In this document: positions 28,301 through 38,163 of the stretch, in pieces
Position numbering within the stretch: position 1 is the first letter of the stretch
Layout of the letters: each line of letters begins with the position of its first letter
The notes under the pieces: model-generated
Database searches by the model: none
Seen by the model: only the letters and a program-made list of their open reading frames with translations
What the model was told of the DNA's origin: nothing
NCBI RefSeq assembly: GCF_027744825.2
Contig: NC_071334.1
Coordinates: 31,588,937-31,652,936 of the forward strand
Length of the DNA stretch: 64,000 bases
Source of the DNA: Synchiropus splendidus
Taxonomy: Eukaryota; Chordata; Actinopteri; Syngnathiformes; Callionymidae
Direction: 5' to 3'
Translations under genes and position numbers: made by a program

Positions 28301-28769
28301 CCAACCATAGCAGTGAAGTAGCCAGCCTTCTGCAACAGCTGAGGCAAAGTGACCTCAGACAGAGGTAAACCCGCCACTGAGCCCACGGCGAAGTTATGGG
28401 TGACACCATTCCTCAGGCCGTAGCGTCCAGTCAGGATGGCAGCACGTGACGGTGAACAGGTGGAAGCTGGAGCATGGAAATCCGTCAGTCTGGAATGAAA
28501 CATAGCGATAGATAAATACCTTCGTCTGACAGAGAATGAATGGATCTCTACCTCAGTCCTTGCCGGGCCATGAGATCAAGATTTGGAGTATTGCCTGCAC
28601 TTCTCCCAGGCTGATTTGCATCCAGGTCACCCCATCCAATATCATCTGCCAGGATGATGATGAAGTTGGGTTTCTTACTGGGATCAGCGACCCAGACTGA
28701 CCGCATGTGCACAAGAAAGCCACAGAGCAGAATCCCGGAGAGAAGTAGTGAACCGAAGACCTCGGCCAT
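25374..28769 (-). CDS. arsg: Arylsulfatase G (lysosomal sulfatase), complete
   Basis: Lysosomal enzyme that removes the 3-O-sulfate of glucosamine in heparan sulfate. Exons (transcript order): 28552-28769, 28254-28489, 27980-28094, 27521-27661, 27106-27305, 26948-27028, 26774-26882, 26583-26703, 26417-26507, 25374-25654; the sum is 1593 nt, 530 residues (human 525). An N-terminal hydrophobic signal peptide is followed by the metal-binding [10 protein letters not shown]. The sulfatase signature CSPSR has its Cys at about residue 84, the one converted to formylglycine. Then come GKWHLGH and [12 protein letters not shown], and a cysteine-rich tail ending in [11 protein letters not shown]. The start is the ATG at 28767-28769, the first in frame directly before the signal peptide; an acceptor just upstream suggests a non-coding first exon. 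All active-site landmarks that I can check are present. Confidence 0.94.
25655..26416. other. arsg last intron, AT-rich
   Basis: Very AT-rich from 25880 on; no exon or recognisable element. Confidence 0.5.
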
Positions 28770-29345
28770 TTTCCATCCTAAAAATAAATAGCAGAGGGCA
28801 CTTATACTGCAGACCTGCTGTGAGGTTCCAACACAAATGGCCTGAAAATTGTTCTGGCCAAAGCTCTGAAGAGTCAACTCACTCACTACGCACTCGCAGA
28901 CATTGTCATCACAACTTCTCTCCAGTCAATGAGGTAGGTCACAAAATTGTGTTCAACACCAATACATATACGAAACACTGCTATAGACATGACACAGTCA
29001 ACCGTGGGGTACAACATCTCGACTGCTAGAGGACGACAGTATATAAGGATGGACTTCAGCTCCACCATCATCCAGGTCGACAAACAGCCTCTCTGGTGCA
29101 ACACGGAGCATCTGGAGCGAAACACACGCACTGTGAGGATAAGGGTGGACTTTAGCAACCTTGTTCCTGCAACAAACTGTTGGGACAACAGTGCACCAAC
29201 ATGCACTCCATCCAGGACTTCCAAAAGAGACAGGAAAATGGCAAGCTACATCACTGCAGACCCTTCTCACATAGTCCCCCACCACGTCTGCCTTCTCCTC
29301 TCTAGTCAGCAATACAGAACAGAGAACACACAGAAATGAACAGGT
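28770..29345 (+). mobile_element. Possible non-LTR retrotransposon 3' fragment upstream of arsg
   Basis: On the + strand about 28990-29340 reads in one frame up to TADPSHIVPHHVCLLLSS. This resembles the DpsHplh..f.lLpSGrr ending that follows the reverse transcriptase in many fish LINEs. The match is short and the reading is degraded, so I call it a remnant with low confidence. It lies in the 5' flank of arsg; the segment next to the arsg start (28770-28880) is probably the intron/5' UTR of arsg. Confidence 0.35.
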
Positions 29346-30074
29346 CTATTCTTTGGTGTCTTATTATGTTGTGAAAGTTTCTGTTTTCACAGTTATACGG
29401 TCGCCTTTCCTAAGGAGCTCAAATAAGGACCCAATAGCCCGATTCATATTTTTCCATCATATGGTACATAATAAAATACACAGTACCCTACCAGTCCACA
29501 GTTTGGACAGCCCTTCTTGTTGAATAGATCTGCTTTATTGTCATGATTTCATGACTATTTACATTGCAGATCACACGATACTACTCACAATATGTTTTAT
29601 ATTTTAGATCCTTCAGAACAGCCACCCTTTGGCTTGATTAGTGCTTTGGACACGCTTGCCTTTCTCGCGATGAGCTTCAGGAGGTGGTAACCTGACATGC
29701 TTTTCCAAAAGGAGAAGAAGGCCAAGGATTCATAGCACAGACAACAAAGCAAATGGAGGCTCCTTTGAGCCATTTAAAACATGGACTATATTTTTAGTTA
29801 TTAAACTTTATTTACTTTGCTACACAATTCCATATATCCTGCTTCATATAGTTCATGTCCTCGGTTTATATCTAGCAATGTAGAAAAAACACTGAATTTT
29901 ATGTGTCCAAACTTCTGATAGGTTTAAAAAATGATTAATAACTTACATTCAAAACATTGAATAAATAACAATATTCTTTTATTCTAATTCTATAAGACTT
30001 ATTATTATTATAAAGCGTAAGGGCAACATAAGATAAACTGCCGGTATCTCACCTCTGTCCTGCACACACACACA
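29346..30074. other. arsg-slc16a6 intergenic, AT-rich
   Basis: No feature recognised in this stretch. Confidence 0.5.
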
Positions 30075-30345
30075 CGTGTTTGTATTGCTGACCCTGTGGG
30101 TACATTGTGAGGTCTCTCGTTGCCATAACCCTTTCCCCAGCCTCTCACCGTGAACTTAACCCTCCAAAACACATGGCTCACCTTAATCAGGACTCTGAAC
30201 CAAACTGAAACTAATTTTAATCACCTCCTTATTTTGAAGTCTTCATCCTCAAATTGAGATTTGGGCCCGTGGGGGCCGGCAACAGGTCCCCACGAGGATA
30301 GTGTTTTGTCACGAATTGGTCCCCACGAGGCCATATCTACAAGCC
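30075..30345 (+). repeat. Dispersed repeat copy between arsg and slc16a6
   Basis: Third copy of the family seen at 20-345 (inverted) and 23075-23290. It has the most complete set of shared blocks, including tagtgttttgtcacgaattg and two gtccccacgagg motifs. No coding potential. Confidence 0.65.
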
Positions 30346-31540
30346 CCCCACACACAATAGCCACATGTCGCTGCCTATATGCACTAAACTGGTTGTAACC
30401 AGATCTGTTAAACCCATCGTTCTCCTTGGGTTCGGGAGGAGCTGTTGATGAATGTGTCCTTGTCTCAACCGAGCGTGAGTTTGTTTTGAATGTGTGTGTT
30501 AGGACGTGTACTCGTGCGACTGTGTGTGCGCGTGTGTTTTGGACTCTATCTGCTGGATCAATTCGCTGGTTCGTTACTGCGACCCGTCTGGCAGCAACAG
30601 GAGCAAGCTACTGCTGGAACAGACACTCGCGACACACAGGTGAGAAACCAACTTCACGTCGACATATTGTATCTCATAAACCTATGTTTAGTCTGGCACA
30701 ACTTTTGGCGCTAGAGTTGCGGCTCGCGTAGTAGTACTTACGGAGAGCGAGTCAGCGGCGGCCGGCGGTCACGCTGTCCGACCATCAGAGCCGTTGCGTC
30801 AGCCGCATGACCTCCCCTACCCCCGCCCATCCGAAATCTCAATGCTTTATATTTGTCAATTAAACCGCGGCTACTATCATGCAGTCCCGCTCTCTATGAC
30901 GACCTCGAGTGCCGCGCTGGGAACGTTTCCAGGGCTCCACATGGCTCCGGCCATATGTGGAGCAGCAGTGGGTCGCGCTGGACGGTCAGAGTAGTGGGGG
31001 GTATCCCACCGGGCTCTTCTTTATCCGAGCTCTCGCTGTTTTCCTGCGCTTTTACAGACAAACGTAAGCAGGATGGTACGGGTCTCACCTATGACCTACC
31101 CCAGCACATACACACCATCCAACTAGGGCCAAGAAAAACCAGTCTGACTCCTCCAGTAGATATTAGCAGCCAACTGTTGCGTCTAGACGTCAAGACTTTG
31201 TGGGCTCCACAAATGAGACATCAGTGTCTGAGACTGGACCAAAGGACTGTTGGCGTCTGGTGAACTTGTCATCAAACACTGAAAGCAAAAATAGAACTTC
31301 TGAAACGTACAGTATGGGTTGTTTGGTTGATTGTGTTTCACAAATTCGTCACCATACAGTGATGGAATTTGCGCCCAAATGAGTGCAACAATTGTGGGGC
31401 AATAATGTTGGATACAATTTTGATGGAAATGAGTGGAGGTATGTGCTGTCTGAAGTGCATTGTTGAGTACGTTTTGGGATTTAAATGACTTTAAACTGTG
31501 TAACATTCTCTGTTAAAATGAGGTTTCCTCCTCCATGTCT
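30346..31540. promoter_or_regulatory. CpG-rich region upstream of slc16a6 (also faces arsg)
   Basis: The 30420-31060 segment is richer in CpG than its surroundings and lies between the two divergent genes arsg and slc16a6. It is therefore a candidate promoter and first-exon area for slc16a6, whose coding start is 1 kb further on. No coding exon could be supported; the open frame at 30853-31263 has no family resemblance. Confidence 0.4.
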
Positions 31541-31613
31541 GGTTCCATAGTGTAGTGGTCATCACATCTGCTTTACACGCAGAAGGTCCTGGGTTCAAGC
31601 CCCAGTGGAACCA
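31541..31613 (+). tRNA. tRNA-Val (UAC), upstream of slc16a6
   Basis: 73-nt cloverleaf. The acceptor stem pairs ggttcca with tggaacc and is followed by the discriminator A. The anticodon arm is tctgc-tttacac-gcaga with anticodon TAC; the T arm is tcctgggttcaagcccca. It differs from the second copy (32842) at three positions, one being the purine in the T loop (ttcaag versus ttcgag). No run of four T follows within about 15 nt, unlike the second copy, so its expression is less certain. Confidence 0.85.
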
Positions 31614-31989
31614 TTAATTTATTTGCAGGGATGAAGAAAATAATTCACATTTATTATAAAGTTCCCGTCACTCTTTGTGCCTACATTGTTGACATATCAC
31701 ACAGTCCAGTGTGGCTGTTGCAGTTACTAATCTTAATAAAGAAAAATGTCATATTTTTGTTGACCATGAACTCTCTCCAAGTACAGGAAACATGAGTCGA
31801 GTTCTGTCCTCTGAAACTGTGTTTGCTAAAGATAACTGGATCAAATAACTGTAACTTTTGGGTTTTGAAGGTTGACCCTCCCAGAGTCCCAGATAACATT
31901 GATAGGTCAAACACTGGTCTGTAAAATACAAGGAGCAGAGGGATGATGCTCCTTGAACACTTATGTGAAGGTAACCATTTGCCTGTCTG

Positions 31990-34900
31990 ATGTTTCTGAA
32001 CAAAGCGATCATGGCCCTGTGTGGACTGAAGACCCCTCGCTGCCTGGGGCCGAATGTTTACACTGCGGCCCCTGATGGAGGTTGGGGATGGGTGGTCGCG
32101 GTGTCCTTTTTCCTAGTGGAGGTCTTCACCTACGGCACCATCAAGAGCTTCGGAATCTTCTTCAAGGATCTCATGGAAGAGTTTGGGGAGAGCAACAGCC
32201 GAGTGTCCTGGATCGTTTCCATATGTGTGTTCGTCATGACGTTTAACGGTGAGAAGGTGGAACTGGAATCTGCGGTCACCGTGACCTAGATCATGACTGA
32301 GTCCATTCTGCCATCTCAGGTCCGCTGTCTTCAGTGATGACAAACCGTCTTGGGTTCCAGATTGTCGTGATGCTCGGCGGGCTCCTCATCTCCTCAGGCA
32401 CAATTGCCACCAGCTTCACCACCTCCGTCAACCAAATGTACATCACCTATGGTTTAGTTGCAGGTCTGCTTCACCTGTCTGTCACATGACTCCATCTCTT
32501 TTGGACGCTGTTCACCACCCATCTTTTGTGCTGCAGGACTGGGCTACTGCCTGACCTTCCTCCCCACCGTGACCATCCTGTCGCATTATTTCACTCAGCG
32601 ACGGTCTTTGGTCACGGCTGTGGCCTCCACTGGCGAGTCGCTCTCCATGTTTGCTCTGGCACCAGGTAAGCGAGCGTGCCGTGTTTGAACACCTCTGTGG
32701 GGATGCTAAAAAATGGAGAAGGTTAGAAAATATTTGGACAAGCCCAACAGCATGTTGCAATGTTTGAAGGTGAAGTTGCTCAACAGGTTTAGCATCCAGG
32801 GTGAAGAACCCGTCCAGGAGAAACATCAGCAGAATGCATCTGGTTCCATAGTGTAGCGGTCATCACGTCTGCTTTACACGCAGAAGGTCCTGGGTTCGAG
32901 CCCCAGTGGAACCATGCTTTTCATCGAATGCCTTAGAAAGCTTTTGCTTGCCTTAAAAAAGTTGTTGGGCTTCAATAATGACTCACATTATGGAGAATAT
33001 CAACTTTAACATGCTTAATGTTTAGCACAGCCACGCTCCAACACACCAAGCCCAAAGTCTTCTTTGCACAAGTGATATGCAGCACGAGATAACAAAGACA
33101 TATATTTATATATATAGTATATATATATTTGTATAGTTGTACAAATGTATTACTAGAGACGATACGTATGCATGCGACACCATTCCCTGGACCATCGGTG
33201 CAACAGTCATCTTGGGCGACTGGTGTTCAAGCCACACTTTAGAACTTTAAGCAGTTCTTGTGAATTTTATACAAAATAAAAAAATCTGTGTTTCGTTTTT
33301 GTTTTATTACTTCATGAAAACAAGTAACCAGACTGACTCAGTAACCAACCTGAATAGGAGGTGTCTAACAGCAAGAGAGAACCAAAGAATGAAACACAAA
33401 TAAGTCACATGATGGCTTTGATAGTATCACACAGGCCTCCTCCTTCACTCCAGTAAGGTCATTGAAACCACCATCTCAGACGTCTGCAGACATAAAGGGG
33501 ACCACAAAGAGTATCCCATGATGTGATAGTTATCTACAGGCTTAGGGGGATTGAACATCACCTTAACTGATGGTGCGAGCGTAAAAGAACCATGTGAATC
33601 CAGTCCTGAAAAATGTAGTTCTAAAAATAAGTGCACAAAACGTTGATCTGTTCGACATCAAGGCCTGACGTCCATGTGACCCGGAAAGAATCACGGGATT
33701 GGTGACGCACGCACGCTGTAAGCTGAGCTGCTCGCGGACTCCACTGTGATCCACTGGAACCGAAAGGTTCTCACAGCCACGGCTCAGCCCCCATTTTTGT
33801 AGTTCTGTCTAGTCCCAATCGGTCATTCAACGTGGACGGAGCAGCCATTTTGCTAACTTTAGCATGTTACAGCTTTGAAATGCCCAACATTCCCAGTTCT
33901 ATTTTAATGTGACGCTACACTATTAGCATGCGGGATTTGATTACCGATTACTGAGGAGGAGCAACAGGATCCGAGGAGACACTTATGAAATAGTGGATAT
34001 TTATTTAGGCTGTCTAACGCGTTCATTAGCACGAAACCCTTATGTTTGAATTGCTTTGATTTTGGCTGCCTTTTTATGTTTGTCTCAGCGTGAAAGTGAA
34101 ATTATATTCATATTGAAGCAGAGCATGTTAGCTTGCTCTGTGAGCTGTTAGCTACCTCTGAGAGACTGAATGCCCACAGTTCCGACACCCTCAACTGGAT
34201 ATGTACAGTACATTAATGTGCTACTTGTTTGTTGAGTTGAGATTCTCTCTAAAATATGAACTTTATCTTTTCAGCCTTCTCTGCGCTGAAGCTGCAGCTT
34301 GGATGGCGACGTACTCTGGCAGTGGTCGGTGCTCTGCAAAGCACGATTATCATCTGTGGAGCTCTCCTCCGTCCGATAGTGATCAAACCAAAGGTCAACA
34401 GCAGCGAGTGTTCAAAGGAACTGGAAACTCTGAGTTCACCCAACAATGAGGAGAAAATGGATTCCAGTGGCGTGGACTGTTCTGAAAAGAAGGGTGAATA
34501 TGAATCAGCGAATGGTTCTGTGATCACTTCTGAGACTCAAACACTGAGAGAAACAGCCGACGGAACCCTGGAGGAGAACAGTTTACTTGAAAAAGAGTCT
34601 CCTCTAAAGACGAATGAGAAACATGCAGGCGCTGAGGTGGTGGAAATTGAGAGGCCGAGCAATACGGAAAAGCAAGTCGAGGAAAAGAAGAAGAACTTTA
34701 AGCTTCTAGACTTTTCCATCCTGCGAGAGACCAGCTTCATCCTGTACTCCCTTTTCGGACTCTTTGCCACCCTGGGCTTCTTTGCCCCCCCACTCTACAT
34801 CATTGAGCTGAGCGTCAGTCGAGGCGTGGAGCGGGACCGCGCCACCTACATGCTCTCCATCATGGCAGTGGCCGAAATCCTCGGCCGTTTCTCAATCGGA

Positions 34901-36367
34901 TGGATCCTGAGTCGACGGAAGCTGCAGACCAGGAAGCTACTGGTCCTGCTGGCGTGTGTCCTCACAATGATGGTGGATTTGGTGGGATTCACCTTGGTGA
35001 CTGAGTTTTATGGGCTGGCTGTGTGCTGTGGGGTTTATGGATTCTTCATGGGGACGCTGGCCTGTACCCACATCCCCATGCTGGCTGAGGATGACGTGGT
35101 GGGAATTGAGAGGATGTCATCTGCTGCTGGGGTCTATGTGTTCATACACAGTTTTGCTGGGCTGGCCGGACCCCCGCTCGGAGGTAAGTGCGCACTCTGA
35201 ATTCAGCAAAAAGTAAACACGTGGGGACTCAGTCTGTGAAGGCTGCAGCCATTTGAGTTTTGAAACCAGAAAGCAAAATACAGAGCTGTAGCCCATCAAA
35301 AATGAAAGTCAGACTGGTGCTTTTGTTTAGGGCTACAAAGTCATACTGACATTAAATATTTGTTTCATCCACTGTACACAATTGATCTTGGCCATCAAAA
35401 ACCAAGCCCAGACTTTGGTCCATGTCTTCTGGTCGCATCCTGGACCTTAACCCGGAGCATTTTTGTCAAGGCTAACCCAGGTGCTACCAACAGTTCACTC
35501 AGGACTTAAGCTGCGTCCCAGTTACCTCGGAAGTTAGACGTCCAAGCTCGGAAAGAAGTCACGGCTGAGTTAAGCGCATTCTTTAGGCTTATTTTTAGTC
35601 AAAATATGTCATGCCACTTGATTTAAGATAAATTCATCTTATAAATGACATATCAGCAAGTTGGAGGGACTTATTTGAAGACAATGTCTTAAAGACATTT
35701 ACTTTCTGGTTCTATTGGCAGATTATTTGACTTATTTCAAGGTAAAAGTTTAGAGAAATAAGTGAAAAAATCTGCCTATAGAACGTGAAAAAACAACAAA
35801 TTTCAGGAGAGACTGCATTGTGAAGGCTTATTTTCAAATGCCGTGGCATGTCTGAGTATAGAGCAGAGGACTTTTCCAGTGTGTTTGTTTTAGTTTGACA
35901 AATTCCTTTCCTGTGGAGTTCATACCCTGCTTTAATCTCCACTCTTTGTCACTGAGGTACATTTGATGCTAGATGTTTTGAGGTCTGCTTATGTCACAGA
36001 GCGTTGTGAACCGATTCCAACTTCAGCGTGACTCAGTCGGTGGAGCAACTGAAGTACTGAATTGTTAAGTTGAGTCTTGAAATTTGTTTTAACCTGCATG
36101 TTTTCTCTTCCAGGCGTGTTGGTGGATGTGACCCACAACTATGGATCGGCCTTCTACTCCTGTGCGGCTGGAATGGCAGTGAGCGCTCTGTTCCTGGGTC
36201 TAGTGAAGCCAGCGAAAAAGGGATTTCTCTGTAAGAAAAAGGCTGCTGACACACATGATGTACAAGCAACTGACATTGAGACTGCCGCTGAAAACGTCCT
36301 GGACAGTGCTGAGAAAGTCAACACAGACCAGCTGGAGACCACGGAAAAGGAGACAGCGGTTTGTTAG
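31990..36367 (+). CDS. slc16a6: Monocarboxylate transporter 7 (SLC16A6), complete
   Basis: Plasma-membrane transporter of the MCT/SLC16 family; MCT7 is reported to export ketone bodies and taurine. Exons: 31990-32248, 32320-32463, 32537-32665, 34275-35183, 36114-36367; the sum is 1695 nt, 564 residues from the first ATG (human 523). The MCT signature [15 protein letters not shown] is at the first membrane segment. [30 protein letters not shown] and [19 protein letters not shown] are shared with human MCT7. Twelve hydrophobic segments are expected, with a long hydrophilic, Glu/Ser/Lys-rich loop of about 110 residues between segments 6 and 7 (in the exon starting 34275). The ATG at 32011 is an in-frame alternative start that would fit the short N terminus of human MCT7 better. 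The third intron contains a tRNA gene. Confidence 0.93.
32666..34274. other. slc16a6 intron 3
   Basis: 1.6-kb intron holding a tRNA-Val gene (32842-32914) and a short AT tract at 33097-33135. The remainder shows no feature that I can support. Confidence 0.5.
32842..32914 (+). tRNA. tRNA-Val (UAC), inside slc16a6 intron 3
   Basis: Complete 73-nt cloverleaf with acceptor ggttcca/tggaacc, anticodon loop tttacac (TAC) and T arm tcctgggttcgagcccca. The internal promoter boxes are intact and a tttt terminator follows 4 nt after the gene. It matches the vertebrate tRNA-Val-TAC consensus from memory at nearly every position. It is on the same strand as the host gene. Confidence 0.93.
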
Positions 36368-36990
36368 TTATGATGAGGTGCTCAGACAGGTCATTGCAGG
36401 GTGAAGGAGAAGAAGAAGAAGAAGCTGGCAAGAAGCAAATACTGGAACTTTAGAGTTTTGATCAAATTGAACATGCCCTACCTAGCGAGTGTACCAAAAG
36501 GTGTTACAATACTGTTGAGAGCTGAATCACAAGTGCACTAAATATTTTTTTACTTGGAACCATCATCTGACATCCATGTGAGGGTGCAAATGAATGTGTG
36601 TGTGGTTGAATGATTTACAGCTGATGTTGATGTTACAGAAATCATATATTTATACTGGAATTACACAAATCTCAGGTGGTTACATGAATAGTTTTGCAAC
36701 AATTATCTTGCGCAAACTTTTTTGTTACGTTACATTCAACCTCTTTTTATATTGTGTATTTAATTCCTATTTAGTAAATTATTTTGACGCCATATCTTGA
36801 ATGCAATGTTAAATGTTGCCTATACCCAATGTATATGCCACATTTTGTCTAGTCTCTTTTTAGATTTTTTTCCTTTTTATGATCATGAAAATTATCATAA
36901 AAAGGAAAATGATTATGTTGGGGAAATTTGAGCTGCGCTAATTGATTCAATAATTAAGTTTTGTGAACAAAATGCAGCTATTTGAATAAA
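36114..36990 (+). other. slc16a6 last exon with 3' UTR hairpin
   Basis: After the stop at 36367 the UTR runs about 620 nt to AATAAA at 36985-36990. A perfect 16-bp inverted repeat (ttttcctttttatgat at 36868-36883, its complement at 36894-36909, 10-nt loop) lies about 75 nt before the signal. Confidence 0.5.
36985..36990 (+). terminator. slc16a6 polyadenylation signal AATAAA
   Basis: Exact hexamer on the sense strand, about 620 nt after the stop. Confidence 0.5.
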
Positions 36991-37204
36991 ACATGCCGTG
37001 AGTCCTTTTTTGTATGGAGGGATTAAAAGAAAAAAAAATGTTGGTCAGGATTATGTGATAATAATTCCGAATTGGGTTTAAAATAAAACACTTTAAAGCA
37101 TTACTGCTTCTATGAGTTATATTTTCCTGTGTGTGCATTACTTTTTTGCTTATTCCTTTATTTTTATTCTATTTTATTTTAAGTATTATGTTTGAATTTT
37201 CATT

Positions 37205-37334
37205 CTAGCGTTTTTTTATGGAAACATGGTATATACTTGCTTCTGAAATAGTATTTTAAACATGATAAGCTAGCGTTTTTTTATGTAAATGTGTGATATA
37301 CTTGCTTCTGAAATAGTATTTTAGACGTGATAAA
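37205..37334. repeat. Two tandem copies of a 65-bp unit
   Basis: ctagcgttttttta... begins at 37205 and again at 37270, with the block atacttgcttctgaaatagt shared in both, ending in c-tgataa. A few substitutions separate the copies. Confidence 0.8.
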
Positions 37335-37437
37335 CACGATTAAATCATCATCTTTATTGTTTATAATAAATTAACATGACAATAAATAAGAGTATTAAGT
37401 AGGGTTTTTTTTTTGGCAATTTTTATTCCATAATACA

Positions 37438-37512
37438 TTATTATTATTATTATGATTATTATTATGATTATTATTATGATTATTATTATTGTTATTATTA
37501 TTATTATTATAT
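37438..37512. repeat. (ATT)n microsatellite
   Basis: About 75 bp of attatt units with three interrupting g bases. Confidence 0.9.
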
Positions 37513-37599
37513 TAGTAGCAGATAAATCTGCTTTTTAGGCACCAAAGACGATGCAATGTGTTTTTTGTTTCGATGTGTTTCAAAATATGCGTTTTCATA

Positions 37600-38163
37600 A
37601 TTTCCGCATTGTGGGAAAAATAAAGGCAATAAGTAAACAGATGGGCGGGGTTTATCAGTAAACGTAATAACTCGCTTAAAACTGGTTGTTTGCCTCCTGA
37701 CGCTCTTTCATAAGCATATACGTTGGTCTTGTTTTTTTTTTTTTTTTTAAACTTGAACTGCGGCTCGAGTCCAACAAATGGTTAAAACGGCTGCTCGACG
37801 GAAGCGGAAGAACTTGTGCGTAATGCAGCGTCCGAGTAGTTAGCTCGGATAGTTAGCGTGACTGGTCAAGCTCCAGCTGTGCCCCTGTCACTGTCCGCTC
37901 TTGGATTCGGAAAGACGATGGCTGTTTAGTTGTCGTCGACGGGACCAACCAGAAGTGAGGACTGCTCTGCGGTGGTGGGTTGAGCTTTTTTTTGCCGTGG
38001 ATTTATGCTTCAGCCGGCTGAAGCTCGCAGAGTCCCCTCCACTTCCTGGTAAGATGGGAGGGCTCTGGTAATCGCCAGTCGCCTGGTTAAAGAGCTGGAG
38101 AGAATCTGTGAATTCAGCCACCCAGAAGTGCCAATCCTGCTTTACGCCACACAGACACCAGCC
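37600..38163 (+). promoter_or_regulatory. Probable promoter and 5' UTR of the fam104a-like gene
   Basis: A GC box gggcgggg lies at 37643-37650, followed by a poly-T tract (37732-37749) and a CpG-bearing segment leading to the ATG at 38164. No transcript evidence. Confidence 0.4.

Noticed and set aside
28947..29339. 130-codon + strand frame as a host gene
   Set aside because: Its end resembles a retrotransposon tail and no exon structure supports a host gene.
30853..31263. 136-codon frame near slc16a6
   Set aside because: Lies in a CpG-rich upstream area without family resemblance or splice support; likely chance.
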